Shown one piece after another: positions 1 through 10,309 of a stretch of 64,000 nt of DNA. How positions within the stretch are numbered: the stretch's first letter is position 1; each line of letters opens with the position of its first letter. The stretch covers positions 62,001 to 126,000 of the forward strand of contig JACCGJ010019683.1 in NCBI GenBank assembly GCA_013407085.1, read 5' to 3'. Origin of the DNA: Atriophallophorus winterbourni. Taxonomy: Eukaryota > Platyhelminthes > Trematoda > Plagiorchiida > Microphallidae. The position numbers were made by a program, and so were the translations under genes. The notes below the pieces were generated by a model. It was not told the DNA's origin, did no database searches, and saw only the letters and a program-made list of their open reading frames with translations.

Positions 1-667
1 TCGCACTACGTCGGCAAATTGTCGTTGGATAGCTTGTTCGATGGAGACGCATACAATGACTTATCATCGTCTGGTTAATTTCGAACCACGATTAGGCGGC
101 ACTGCGGAACGGCGATGTTGTATATCGAAATCGTATCCCATCGTTTTAGCCGGTGTGCAGAATGTGCTGGTATACATTTTTTGAACCCAATATCGAAATC
201 GAAGGCTTGTGGTCGGTTAGCAACGTAAAGTGACGGCCATAGATCAACTTGTGAAATCGTTTGACGGCGAAGATGAGAGCTAATGCTTCTTTTTCGATTT
301 GACCATAGTTGCGTTCGGCTGGAGTCGATGATCGTGAAGCATGCATAATCGCCTTCTCGTTTACATCGGGAAACCTCTGATGAATTACAACACCGACACC
401 ATATCCAGATGCATTGGCTGCCACGACGATCGGCAGCTTGGAATCGTAGTGCGTCAGTAACACGTTTGACATTTTAACATTTGTTAACATTGATTTTAGC
501 TTCATAAAAGCTGATTCGCATTCTCGTGACCAATTCCATGGGACATCTTTTTGAGGAAGTCGATTGAGCGGTGAACGCACAGTGTGTTGTGATGGTAAGA
601 ATGCATTGTAATAACTGATTAAACCACTGAAGGATCGCAGTAATGCGACATCTTTTGGGGGCGGCAT
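1..667 (-). pseudogene. Ty3/gypsy pol remnant: end of RT and RNase H
   Basis: A minus-strand frame from 667 to 146 reads as the last part of a gypsy reverse transcriptase followed by RNase H. It has the LRSFSGLISYYNAFLP connection motif, then a region like the first catalytic strand (VAANASGYGVG, with N where D is usual), EKEALALIFAVKRFHKLIYG, and LLTDHKP. The frame then breaks: after the TDH motif the family-typical tail (GYDFDIQHR) continues in another frame near 140-60, so at least one indel is present. The copy runs off the left edge of the window. The family is clear; its clade within gypsy is not. A replaced catalytic residue and a frameshift make it non-functional. Confidence 0.85.
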
Positions 668-706
668 CTACTGGATTGACTGTATGATTGTATTAACAAA
701 AAAGCT

Positions 707-830
707 CATTTGCATGCATTTATTCAAACACAAACCCAGGACCAGATTTGTGCTGTGTGGGCTCACGTGATTGAATAGGTTGGTCGTACCAACCTTGTCC
801 TACAGTGGCATACAAGCGCAAATTGTTTTT
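707..830 (+). repeat. Dispersed hairpin repeat, copy 1
   Basis: This stretch holds GCATGCAT, an ACACA-rich segment, a GTGCTGT box and then a perfect 8-bp hairpin at 777-795 (AGGTTGGT, loop CGT, ACCAACCT), followed by ACAGTGGCATACAAG. The same order of blocks, or parts of it, recurs at 2.6 kb (minus), 24.2-24.4 kb, 11.6 kb and 56.7 kb. The hairpin plus CAGTGGCAT block also occurs in every unit of the tandem array at 60.2 kb. The family is unnamed. It has no coding potential and may be a short non-autonomous element. The rest of 831-1150 shows nothing recognisable. Confidence 0.6.
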
Positions 831-1169
831 CTATTCTTCTTATTGATGAAGCGCGACACCGTTTGTTTGATATATGAAAGATTACTTGCTTTGCTGCTTG
901 AAATTTCATTTAGCATCTTGCTCTCACAATATCGCGAAATAGTATCGCATTTCGTTAGGTAATCCTGAGAATAATAATGTACTCAGAACTCAGAAAATGT
1001 TGTGGTAGCTAAAGAAGTAAGCTTAACAATAACCATAGGATGACGGGGTATATCAAGTAGAAATATAAAATCTTTCAAAAATCAAGTTAAAACATTTTTT
1101 TGTTTGAACAACTTATCCTTATTCTCACATTAAACGAGGGACAATCTGGATGTAAGGAATTAGAAGTAA

Positions 1170-1975
1170 TTGTTCACCAGATATTTCGGTGAACTATTTA
1201 GATCCACCAATACGCAACGTAATGCACCTAGTGGATTCCAAAACATTTTTCCGATATATTTTGAGGTCATCTACAAGCGTGCTTCTAAGCTTCTAGGTAT
1301 TCCGCAACGGATTTTCAGAACCTTCTGGCCTGGAATGTTGCCCACCATCATGAAAGCCTACTTAATTCCAACCATGGAGCATGCATCACAAGCTTCGACT
1401 CTGTGGTTAAAAAGGATATATTATTGTTTGATAAAATATACCATCGTGCAACCAAACTCGTAAGTGATTTCCGGAAACTAACGTACAAGGAACAATTGCA
1501 AAAACTGAGACTACCTACTCCAATTCAAAGAAGCCTTCGAAGGGATGTGATACTAACATACAATATATTAAATACCCCACATCATCATTTAAAACCTTTA
1601 TTCGAATACCGTGAGTCACGACATGCAAGCAGCCACTCAGCGACACTACAAATTCCCAACTCCCGTATCAGGTGTCGCCGATATTTTTATTGTGTACGTG
1701 TCTGTTTCCTTTGGAATGCCCGCTCCGATACTCTTGTAATCGCTCCCAGCGTCAAAACGCTCATTCGAAATTTGGATACTTATTTATTGCTTAACGATTT
1801 AACGACACCTGCGTATTGACTCATGAAAAGAATTCAACTGGACTAAACTTGAAATTACATATTTATTGTATACCTTTTACCTGAATGAATATTTACTATG
1901 ATATGGTTATTATGAAGCTGTGCTTTTTGTGACCATAAATTCGTGAATCTTGAAAATCTTGAAAAAGCTCATACA
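1170..1975 (+). pseudogene. CR1-type LINE, 5'-truncated 3' end of ORF2
   Basis: Two overlapping frames (1170-1463 and 1403-1819) together give the C-terminal part of a CR1 ORF2: VIYKRASKLLGIPQRIF, then KIYHRATKLV, then the cysteine/arginine-rich end with RCRRYFYCVRVCFLWN. A one-base shift near 1405 separates them. The frame ends at 1817-1819 in the family-typical place, and the 3' UTR closes near 1970 with repeats of TGAATCTTGAAAATCTTGA, the kind of short tandem tail CR1 elements carry. It is a classic 5'-truncated insertion of the same family as the long copy at 5.6-10.3 kb. Confidence 0.88.
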
Positions 1976-2539
1976 GACTCATGTAACTTCATTTATATCA
2001 TATATCATGAAATATTTTATTTTCATATTTTTGCAAATAGAAATCGATGAACTTGCACCAGGTGAGCATTAGATCTTTACAATTATTATTTGGAAAATGC
2101 TAATTTTGTTTCAACTAAATAGTAATATACAGGAAACGGATGATTGCTTTCGTGACCATGTTGTAATTTGCATCAAATCAATATTAATAACTGCCATTAA
2201 AAACCAGATACAGCAACTATTGATGATATGCACTGTCACTAAAAGTTTCGAATCATTAGCGTTTGTTTGCTGTCTGACTTATAGGAATGAAAATATATAG
2301 GGTACTATATGGCTAATATCCGTGGATGTTATCACGATTTTCCTTTTGTTGTCTAATTTTATACTAGTATATGACAATATAATAATCCAAACGCATTGCT
2401 TGAATATAGAGGTGAATAGGGCGGATTTCGCCGCTTCAACGAGCAACACAGTGATATACCATGTTCAGCATTCTGTACGTAAATGTTGAAGAACCTCTTA
2501 CCTAGGTAAAGTTTGACGAATTACACTAGAAATTCCCGT
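1976..2539. other. No recognisable feature
   Basis: AT-rich sequence with only short chance reading frames. I see no RNA gene, repeat or protein motif. Confidence 0.4.
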
Positions 2540-2725
2540 TGAGACCTTAAATGTACATTTGCGGGCATTTCCATCACACCCCATGACTGGCTGTTTGCAA
2601 CTATCAGGTATGGACATTAAAATCAGGATCAGCGTGGGCTTGAAACAGTGGAAAAATGGAAAACAAGTTGCGCTTTATGTCACTGTTGGATAAGGTTGAT
2701 AAGACCAACCTGTTCAATCACGTGT
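2540..2725 (-). repeat. Dispersed hairpin repeat, copy 2
   Basis: On the minus strand this copy reads through a CACGTGATTGAACAGG block into a hairpin at 2693-2711 (arms AGGTTGGT and ATCAACCT on that strand, with one G-T pair) and then CAACAGTGACATAAAGCG. This matches copy 1 at 0.75 kb closely. The plus strand at 2540-2640 holds the ATTTCCATCACAC and ATCAGGTATGGACATTA blocks that are also seen at 11.6 and 56.7 kb. One stem pair is changed to a wobble pair, so pairing survives. Confidence 0.6.
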
Positions 2726-4100
2726 ACTAAAACACACAAAAATGAGGCTTACACCCATTATCCCAAAAAATTGGTCATTTCAGGTAGATATCTAGTTATT
2801 CAATCACCCTAGGTTCAATGATAGATTTCCAATAGAAAATTTATTTATTTCTTTGTGGTTTATGTATCTTTGCTGCAAATTCACACCGTGATTTGAACAC
2901 ATAAATGATTTGATTATTTTAGTAACTACATGTTCCACTTTTTTATTATTTTTTATTCCAGTTTATCACCTGATAATTTCTTACGAGAAAGACACTCGTG
3001 TTGAATTTGTTAAAGAAGTGAGTAAATCAATCTGAGCCTAATATTTTCAGGCTGCAGTAAAACATTTTCAAAATATTCTTAATGATTACTTTTGTACTTA
3101 ATTTCGTTGAATTAAAATCCATGAATTCATTCACCAAGACATCCTAACTTTAGCGAGCATTCGGCGAAATAGCAGCTCTGGTGTGAATTGACAATTACTT
3201 TCAAGCACCGAATAGATGTCGTGAGGCTAATAGTTAAAGAGTTGCGTTATTCAAAATAAATAATTCTGATGACTAGCACATCTTAATTAGGATATTCTGA
3301 CTAGCAGATGAGCTGGATTGGATGTAATCATCACCTATCAAATACTGGACTTAAAGATTCATCATCTGAGTCATTTATTTTGACTCCGGTCAAGTCGTAT
3401 CATGCGCACTTACATATTGGCATCGGATACATCACATTCTCACCGGAACTGGCGTCGCTACTTCTATTCGGTGCATGTTTGTTTCTAATGTGAACTCCTT
3501 ACCGTCAGGCGATGTACAATCATCTAGTGAAAGGATGTTCAGAAACAAACTGAATATTTTTATGCTTGATAACGACACCCACAACCGCTATATAAACTAA
3601 AGAAGTAAAGTCATAAGCTATTCATCCTCAGGAATATTTTTCATTATACCGTGATAATACATGACATGCTTCTAACTATAAACACTGCCGATGTACCGAA
3701 GTCATCAATTTTTATACTTGTCGTCCTTATACGAATATTCTATGGTGGTTTAAAGCTATAAGCTTTTCATGCCATACATTCGTGAAACTTGTTGTGTACG
3801 GTGATGTGTATACTGGCAAAACTCGAAATAATCAACATTCCACTGTCTGAAGGATTATTTTATCAATAATAATCTAATATACCTTCGTCGATACAGCAAA
3901 CGTTTCTCGATCAACTGGAGGCGGGTCTGATTAGTAAGATATCCGAAGAAATTTTATAAATGCTTCAGTTGAAGCAAAACTCAAGAAGCTTAAAGTTGTA
4001 AAATTTCCAATTCATGGGAACGGAGTGATCGGTTGGGAGACCGAGTACAGTCAACGTTCTGAAACACGTCTGGCACCCACTGCTTGTTGAGGTTGATTTG
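2726..4100. other. No recognisable feature
   Basis: About 1.4 kb of AT-rich DNA with no open frame longer than about 60 codons (3308-3493 is the longest) and no motif I can name. Confidence 0.4.
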
Positions 4101-4117
4101 CTTCTATTCATATGGGA

Positions 4118-4370
4118 TATTTCCGTCCTAGACTAGCAGATGGATTAGTCGTACGGTTAACACAGCGGCTTCACATCGAGACGGTCGCAGGATATTATCC
4201 GGATCCGGGCATGGATATGCACCGCTGATGAGCTCTAATAAGAGCGAAAATCGAGCCTAGTGCTTCCTTTGGGTAGATATCCATTGAAATATAAAGCAAC
4301 GCGGTACTGATGTGTAGTCTATAATTGCAAAGTCTTATTGTAGTGGGGAGGATTAATAGGAATTGCTTCA
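4118..4370 (+). repeat. tRNA-headed SINE-like repeat with hammerhead, copy 1
   Basis: The repeat starts with a tRNA-like head: TTAGTCGTACGGTTAAC (box A region, about 4145-4161) and a decayed box B at 4190-4200 (GGATATTATCC). A hammerhead ribozyme core follows at 4211-4284. The tail contains GGTACTGATGTGTAGTC at about 4302-4318. The same three parts in the same order occur on the minus strand at 60.99-60.74 kb and, more decayed, at 52.56-52.36 kb. The shared stretch ATATGCAC-CGCTGA(T/C)G and GAGCGAAAATCGAG anchors the alignment with the 60.8 kb copy. It probably spread as RNA-polymerase-III-type retroposons. The ends are approximate. Confidence 0.7.
4211..4284 (+). ncRNA. Hammerhead ribozyme motif, type I order
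   Basis: Stem I outer arms ATGGATAT (4211-4218) and ATATCCAT (4277-4284) pair perfectly over 8 bp. Inner ACC (4221-4223) pairs with GGT (4272-4274) across a 2x2 internal loop. The core CTGATGA (4225-4231) is canonical. Stem II is GCTCT (4232-4236) and AGAGC (4241-4245) with loop AATA. GAA (4246-4248) completes the core. Stem III (4249-4269) is weak: two A-U pairs, a 2x2 mismatch, then four pairs closing loop CTAGT. The expected cut lies after T4270. A G-G pair at the first stem I position and the weak stem III suggest reduced or lost activity in this copy. Order and size fit the type I hammerheads of schistosome satellite and Penelope-like elements. Confidence 0.72.
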
Positions 4371-5100
4371 GGTTAATCGAGAGCAAACCGCATATGCTGT
4401 TTTAACCTCAATCATGTAGTCCACACAGAATTCAAAGAAACTTGAAGCAACATTGACCACATCACCCCCTCGATTCAAACACACTTCTCAATATCCTCCA
4501 GATTCAGCCTTGAGCTCAATTTCTCCGTCCTCGCCAATCTCGTTCATCCACGAATCCTACTTCATTTGGTTAAACGCGTTAATGATGCACATGACAACAA
4601 TCAAAATGACTCCAGTTAACTTAATTACTCAATTCATGTTAACATAACTATGACCTCAAGATATCTGTACCGAGTGTAACTTTGATCTGTTTTGTCAACG
4701 TCTTTCGTGTCTACCGGTTCACATAGCGCGTCTTTGACCGGCTTCGAGGAATCGCCTATCATTCAATAGCAGCTGATGTATTTACCTACAGGTCTTCGAT
4801 TGTTGTCTTCCTTTCGGTTCGGCGCATCTTCCTCTTCTTTCATGCCAGGGAGTTGTGGTCTGCACATCATCCGATGATTACTGATCGATAATGCATTCCG
4901 CATTTTCACAATGGGAGGAGTAAAAATATAACAATTTTGATAAATCAGTCAAAACGAAAAGGCAAAAAACTTCGTTATTGCATTTTATTTTCACGATTCA
5001 TTTGAAAATCCACCTATTATAATAAATGTACATTTTTAATCGAGATTTAAAGCTAAATGAATTTGAGTATATCACCGAAAATTCTCTTAAATTTAAATAT
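4371..5100. other. No recognisable feature
   Basis: A short proline/serine-rich frame (4453-4647) and AT-rich sequence. No conserved motif or repeat could be supported. Confidence 0.35.
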
Positions 5101-5105
5101 ATCAG

Positions 5106-5319
5106 TTTTATCGCGTCTTCGGAACACGGTTGCAAGTAGCTCCAAGAACATTTTGGGTTCGTGAAAGAAGAGAATTCGAAGGCTATGTATACTTTAATGT
5201 GGAAATGTATTTTCAAGGAGTGAAAAGATTTCGAGTGTCATTGAAGACAATCGTTAACGATCTGCACAATCATATAAAGGATTTTATAACTACGGCAACA
5301 CCGGTGTCTGGTCCATACG
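5106..5319 (+). CDS. Candidate internal exon, unknown protein
   Basis: A 214-base open stretch lies between an acceptor (AG at 5104-5105, after a T-rich stretch) and a strong donor GTATGT at 5320. Read in phase 0 from the acceptor it is open throughout and has a protein-like composition: RVFGTRLQVAPRTFWV, then FEGYVYFNVEMYF, then LHNHIKDFITTATPVSGPYG, ending in phase 1. I do not recognise the family. No partner exon was found within a few kb, and the left neighbour is repeat DNA. It could be an isolated exon of a long-intron gene, which is usual in large fluke genomes, or a chance frame. Confidence 0.35.
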
Positions 5320-5805
5320 GTATGTTTGTATATAAACATATGTTTTCAAAATTTATTAGATACTTTGCAGTTTGGTTAACGTTCATGAGGTATATTTGTC
5401 AAATATAAGATTTGCGATATCATACCCTTTCGTTAATAATAATTTCATTAATAAAAACGTTTGTAAAGAATCTTTGAGAGTAGTTTATTGGTAACGCTTC
5501 GGTTCTGACTCAGAAGTTTCGTCAGACGAAGGGTGTCAGTACGAACGGAGATCAAGTTTAAATTACATTCACCTGACCAATCATAGGCTGATTCCAGATT
5601 TAAGATTCAAGATTTATGGTTAAAAAAGCAAATTGCTGTACAGTACCATAGGATATAAGTATAAAAATTAAAAAAATCGTTACTTGTATGATCATATCCG
5701 TGTTCTTCATAAGTGGAGCAAAAATAATCCTCAATGGCAACACAGACTGAGGGAAAAGAATCTTTGGATGGACGGTAGTTCCGTGCGTTAGAAAAAGTAT
5801 AGACA

Positions 5806-8599
5806 TCAATAGGTAGGGGCCAACGCAGTAGTTCTCAACATAAGGTTTCGTAAACTTTGTTTAATGATGTGCTCGTTCGCTGATGTAACAATATCTGTCG
5901 GCAAGCTATTCCACAAGAAGCATACACGAACAGCGAAGAAGTGACGACGACAATTCAATCGTGAGTGTAGGATTTGAAGGGTCAAAGTGTGGCTGCGTGT
6001 GGGAACAACCGGACCAAACTTGAAGAGGTGTTTGAGAGGGTGGGATTTCGAGTAGATGATTCGGTATGTCAGTGTGAGGTCGTGTAGGATAAGCCTGCAC
6101 TCGAGGGTGCACAGTCCAAGTCTGGTCAGTCGCTGCTCAAAGGGTAAATTATTCAATCCGGTAACCATTTTGGTTGCCTTGTGATAAATTCGTTCGAGGA
6201 GCGAGATGTTTTTTTCCATCCATGGCTTCCAAGCTTGTACAGCGTAGTCAACGACAGGATGTATGTAAGTGTTTAGTAATTTCGCGAGTGAGTGTGGTGG
6301 GAAACGTCCGAAAATGCGTTTCAGTAAACCTAGCAAGCAGCACGCACGCTTGTAGACGGCTTCGCACTGTAGGCTGTTCTTCAAAGTGCCAGACACCAAG
6401 ATTCCGAGATCTTTTTGTGAGGTACTCCATTCAAGCGGGTGGCTGCCAAGTGTATAGGTAAAGGTAAAGAGTTTTCCGACTTGCAACATTTTGCACTTGC
6501 GGAAATTAAATGGCAGTTTGTTTTGAATTGACCCCTGGTGCAGCTTATTCAAATCTCCTTGCAGAACTTGACAGTCCTCGATAGAGTTGACCCTCGTCCA
6601 GATTTTTACATCGTCTGCAAATAAAACAAGCTTACTTGCTAGTATGTTTATAAATATGAGAAACAATATCGGACCGAGAACCGAACCCTGAGGGACTCCG
6701 CTCGTGGCTTCAATTGTTCGAGAAGTTTCACCATCTATTCTGACTTTTACTTTGCGTCCAGACAGGTAACTTGTGAACCATGTTAGTAGGTTTCCGATGA
6801 CGCCAACATTCTGCAGCTTCTGAAGCAGTAAGGAGTGATTCACTCTGTCGAATGCTTTAGATATATCTGAGTAACCGGCATGGACGGAACCCCCTTGGTC
6901 TAGTGCTTGCGTCCAGTCATTTAGAGTCGTGAGCAAGTTAGACAGGCATGAATATGTTTTTCTAAATCCGTGTTGTGTGAAAGTTATTAGCTGATTGGTT
7001 CTCGAGATGTTCAACAAGTCGTTCACACACCAGGCGTTCCAAAATTTTAGAAACCGCTGAAAGAAGCGTCACGGGACGGTAATTCGCCGGATCAGAACGA
7101 CTGCCCCCTTTGTAGATTGGTGTGATAACACCGGTTTTCCATTGAGTTGGTACGGTTCCCGTATTCAATGAGTGCCTGAATAGACAACTTAGTGGGCCAC
7201 AAAGCTCCAGCTCGCATGACTTCAGAACAGCGGGTGTTATTCCATCCTCTCCCGGTGATTTGCGAACGTTCAGCCCGCGTAAATGCTTTCGAACAACCGC
7301 AGGATTTACCTCGATGTTGCTAAGACATTCGACTTGTAGTAGGTGCGGCAAAGACGTCAGCGTTGACACGTTCTTTGGACAAAATACTTGCGCATAAAAT
7401 GATATTAGGGCATCAGCTGTATCCTTGACATTATCAGTCAGTCCGTTCTCTGTCTGGATAGGAAATACACCTGGCTTAACCTTGGTCGCGGTGTTTACGA
7501 TGGTGTACAGCAACTTAGGATGTCGTTCCATCTGGTCGATCAGCTTCCAATGGTGATATTGCTTGTCTTCTCGAATTAGGGACGTCACCTTTTTACGAAA
7601 ACTACAAAAGTGTTCCCAAGATGCGTCTGTTCGTATTATTTTGTGTGCAGCCCATGCGGAATTTCGCATGGCTATCCACTTCCGAGTGCGGCTTCGGAGT
7701 TTGAAGCAAAATGATCTTGATTTCATTTTGGGAACACAGGTAGAATTTTCGTCTAGTTTTGTACCGATGTAACTTAACAGACTAAAACAATGAGTATCTG
7801 CATTCGTAAGATCGAGATGTTTTTCCTCCATAATCGTAATGGCACCGCGAAGGCCGAAGTAATCGACTCTCCTGATGAACTTAACGTCGCCCGACGCCCT
7901 TCTGGCGTTGCACACGAATTCGAAGGACAACACAAGATGGTCACTTAGCCCCAAAGGACTATGATACTGCACTGACTCCACTGCTGTTGCTTCGGAGGTT
8001 AAAACCAGATCTAGAATTGATGATTCATTGAGGCCCCTTTGTCGAGTGAATGAATGGACATGGTTGTATAGGGGAGTGAAAGTGATAATCTCACGGAATT
8101 TGTACTCAAGGGATTGCTGAGTATGCACACTTTTGGTGTAGAGATGTGGGAGGTTAAAATCACCCATTATTAACAATTGGCATCCTCTAAGATTTTCAGC
8201 GTTGCGCATCATTTGTAACAACGTTTCATTGTGGGCATCGGAAGAGTTGGGCGAGCGGTAGATCACACCAAGTATACAGTTCTCTCCAGTTTCCAAGCGA
8301 AGGCTAGACCACATGGTGTCCTCTAGCTCACACCCCGTGTCAGGTACAGCTGTGCATTGAAGACGCTCGTTATAATACAAAGCAACTCCACCACCTGATC
8401 TTGAACGGTCTCGTCGAAGTAGGATCATGTTGGGAAGTGCCAGCTCGCAATCGTTCACCTGATCGTAAAACCATGTTTCGGTAACAGCAATGATGTCAGC
8501 AGAAAACTGAGAGTTAAAGTGGGATAATTCGGCGATTTTGTTCCGCAAGCACAGTGCGTTTGTGCATAGGCATTTAACAGTAGTTTTCGTGTGTAGCAA
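5806..8599 (-). pseudogene. CR1 ORF2: endonuclease and reverse transcriptase, one frameshift
   Basis: The first half (8599-6962, 545 aa) carries the APE-like endonuclease: E41 in AVTETWF, D147 and N149 in MGDFNLP, S219-D220-H221 in LSDHLVLS. It then enters RT (SPGEDGITPAVLKSCE, ITPIYKGGSRSDPANYRPV). The frame shifts by one base near 7000. The second half (7026-5806) continues with QHGFRKTYSC, SKAFDRVNHS, SGVPQGSVLGP and the catalytic LVLFADDVKIW, then the CR1 C-terminal region RLNCRRHFFAVRVCFLWN. Compared with the copy at 48.5 kb (ANDIPEIVRSK before FADD) a few residues are missing here. No ATG lies at the start: the frame opens after a TAA about 50 bases upstream, overlapping the end of ORF1. 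Confidence 0.93.
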
Positions 8600-8601
8600 G
8601 C

Positions 8602-10110
8602 CTATGCGGATGATGTTTGTATGTCCGACCCCCTGAGAGCCGGACCATTATGTACTCGGTCCGACTCGGTTTGAGCCGGACCCACTACGTTTTTTGATGT
8701 ATTGATTGCTTCCGTTTCGGTGGGAACGCTGCCGTCTACCGCCCCCAGCCACGAGTGTGTCTCACTCATGGTACTTGGTCTCGGTGGACAAAGTCTAATG
8801 TCTTTCGGTAAAGCACGTTTTGCTTTTTTCCATTCGGACTTGACAAATTCAGCCATGTCGCTAGTTAAAAAGGTAATCCTGAGAGGTTTCGGTCCGTCTC
8901 CTTTATAGTTTATTGAAAAAGGCACCCGGAAAGTGTCAGTGATCACAACGTTAGAAATATTAAGCAAAGACGCAATGTAACGCCACTGCTTGAAGTCATG
9001 ATCTGCTGTTTCCTGTCCCGATGCTTCAGTGGTATTTTCTGCTACCCCAAGTAGAACCATACTCCGGTATACCGTTTTTTCCTTAGTGTTCGAGGCACCC
9101 TTCCGTTCCCACCATGGCACATCAGGATATATCCGGCAATTTGAATTTGGATCCGTCTTTAGTCGGTACGAATTTAGCAGTATGTTTTCGATATCGGTTT
9201 CGCACTTCAGTGTGACTCTTAGTAACCGAGGTTGATCACTATGAGGTGAGGAGAAATGGCGAGTTAGACGAATCAATTTGTCAGGAGTAACATGCTCAAT
9301 TTGCAATTGTTGACAAATTTGAGACCATATATCGAGGTCGTGTTTCTGTTTTCTATCTAACAAGCTCTCGCCTGACTCTTTAACATTCGTACATATTACG
9401 CCTAACGAATGAGAATGCTTGTCGCGTGTCCGGTCATTCTTCATAGAATGTGAGGCTTTTTGATTTAGGTTTAGGGTGCCAGGCTCAGATTGTGCAGCGG
9501 AGGTCGACCGCAAAAGCATTTCTCTGTATGATTTTTGTACCACCGGGGGCGTTTCAGTTGGTGCCGAATCGGTGCAGATAACATTAAGCGAACTATTTTT
9601 CGTGGCAGCATTGGCCAAAGGAGCGTTCGAGGTAGACGGTTTCTGCTTCAAGGCCCTTTTAAGTATCACTTCAGTGTCGCGTAATTTAACCTTTTTAGAA
9701 GCACTCTGTGGCGGTGAGGTTGAGCGTGTTCCATTATTCAATTCAACTGTTTTAGTCTTGATTATTGGTCGTAGAGTATTCTTTAAATTTGCAAGTTCCT
9801 CTTCTATTTTCAATAATCTATTCTCTATTGTATTAGTCTCGTTTCTAGCAGAGAATTGTGTACTCTTGGGATTACGATTCGCTATTGAATTTCTACAGTC
9901 AATACAGAAGTAGCAAACGGATGGGAGGTTTTTATCATTCACGATCTTTACACACTCATCGGTCAAAGTCTCATCGCAGGCCATGTGCACATGTATATCA
10001 CAAAAAATACATTTAACCAATGCACGATCATTGCTTACCGGGTACAGGCACTTGGCGCAGAGGTCAAGGTGGTTTGATGTCGCTGTCGGGGGAACAACCG
10101 TCGTATGCAC
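8602..10110 (-). CDS. CR1 ORF1: PHD-finger nucleic-acid-binding protein
   Basis: 502 residues, uninterrupted. The N-terminus holds a C4HC3 PHD-type finger: C18-x2-C21, C34-x2-C37, H42, C45, C66-x2-C69. A short heptad-like helix follows (IENRLLKIEEELANLKNTL, about 95-113), then a basic Ser/Thr-rich linker. The C-terminal half has two repeated-looking blocks (LRVTLKCETDIENILLNSY and LRITFLTSDMAEFVKSEW) that resemble RRM-like halves. ORF1 proteins of LINEs bind element RNA and act as chaperones; PHD-type fingers are known in CR1 ORF1s. The stop (TAG, 8602-8604) overlaps the ORF2 frame. A decayed copy lies at 46.1-47.4 kb and another at 26.1-27.1 kb. Confidence 0.88.
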   Translation of the reverse strand: MHTTVVPPTATSNHLDLCAKCLYPVSNDRALVKCIFCDIHVHMACDETLTDECVKIVNDKNLPSVCYFCIDCRNSIANRNPKSTQFSARNETNTIENRLLKIEEELANLKNTLRPIIKTKTVELNNGTRSTSPPQSASKKVKLRDTEVILKRALKQKPSTSNAPLANAATKNSSLNVICTDSAPTETPPVVQKSYREMLLRSTSAAQSEPGTLNLNQKASHSMKNDRTRDKHSHSLGVICTNVKESGESLLDRKQKHDLDIWSQICQQLQIEHVTPDKLIRLTRHFSSPHSDQPRLLRVTLKCETDIENILLNSYRLKTDPNSNCRIYPDVPWWERKGASNTKEKTVYRSMVLLGVAENTTEASGQETADHDFKQWRYIASLLNISNVVITDTFRVPFSINYKGDGPKPLRITFLTSDMAEFVKSEWKKAKRALPKDIRLCPPRPSTMSETHSWLGAVDGSVPTETEAINTSKNVVGPAQTESDRVHNGPALRGSDIQTSSA

Positions 10111-10309
10111 ACCATGATCGATCGATTTTTTCGCGTGGGTGTTGGATCTCGTGACTCAACCACGCATTGTATGCTGAATTGGGACGACCGGTTGAAGAAT
10201 GGTCGTCCGTTCGACTGGTCGATTTAGCTGGGTTATAATTCTTGATTTGGTCATTTTGCGAATAATCCATGATAACCCGATAACCACACAAAGTAGAGCA
10301 CAGAATGGC

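Larger units (their letters stand above)
5588..10300 (-). mobile_element. Near full-length CR1-type LINE (copy A)
   Basis: A complete non-LTR retrotransposon on the minus strand: ORF1 (10110 to 8602), ORF2 (8599 to 5806, one frameshift) and a 3' UTR that ends at 5594-5620 in repeats of the AATCTTGAATCTTAAATC kind. The reading order, APE-type endonuclease, CR1-like RT and short-repeat tail instead of poly(A) all fit the CR1 clade. Sequence on the 5' side (10.31-10.68 kb) is shared with the region upstream of another CR1 copy at 45.4-45.7 kb and is probably its 5' UTR. With one frameshift and a small in-frame loss near the active site, this is among the youngest LINEs in the window. Confidence 0.92.
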
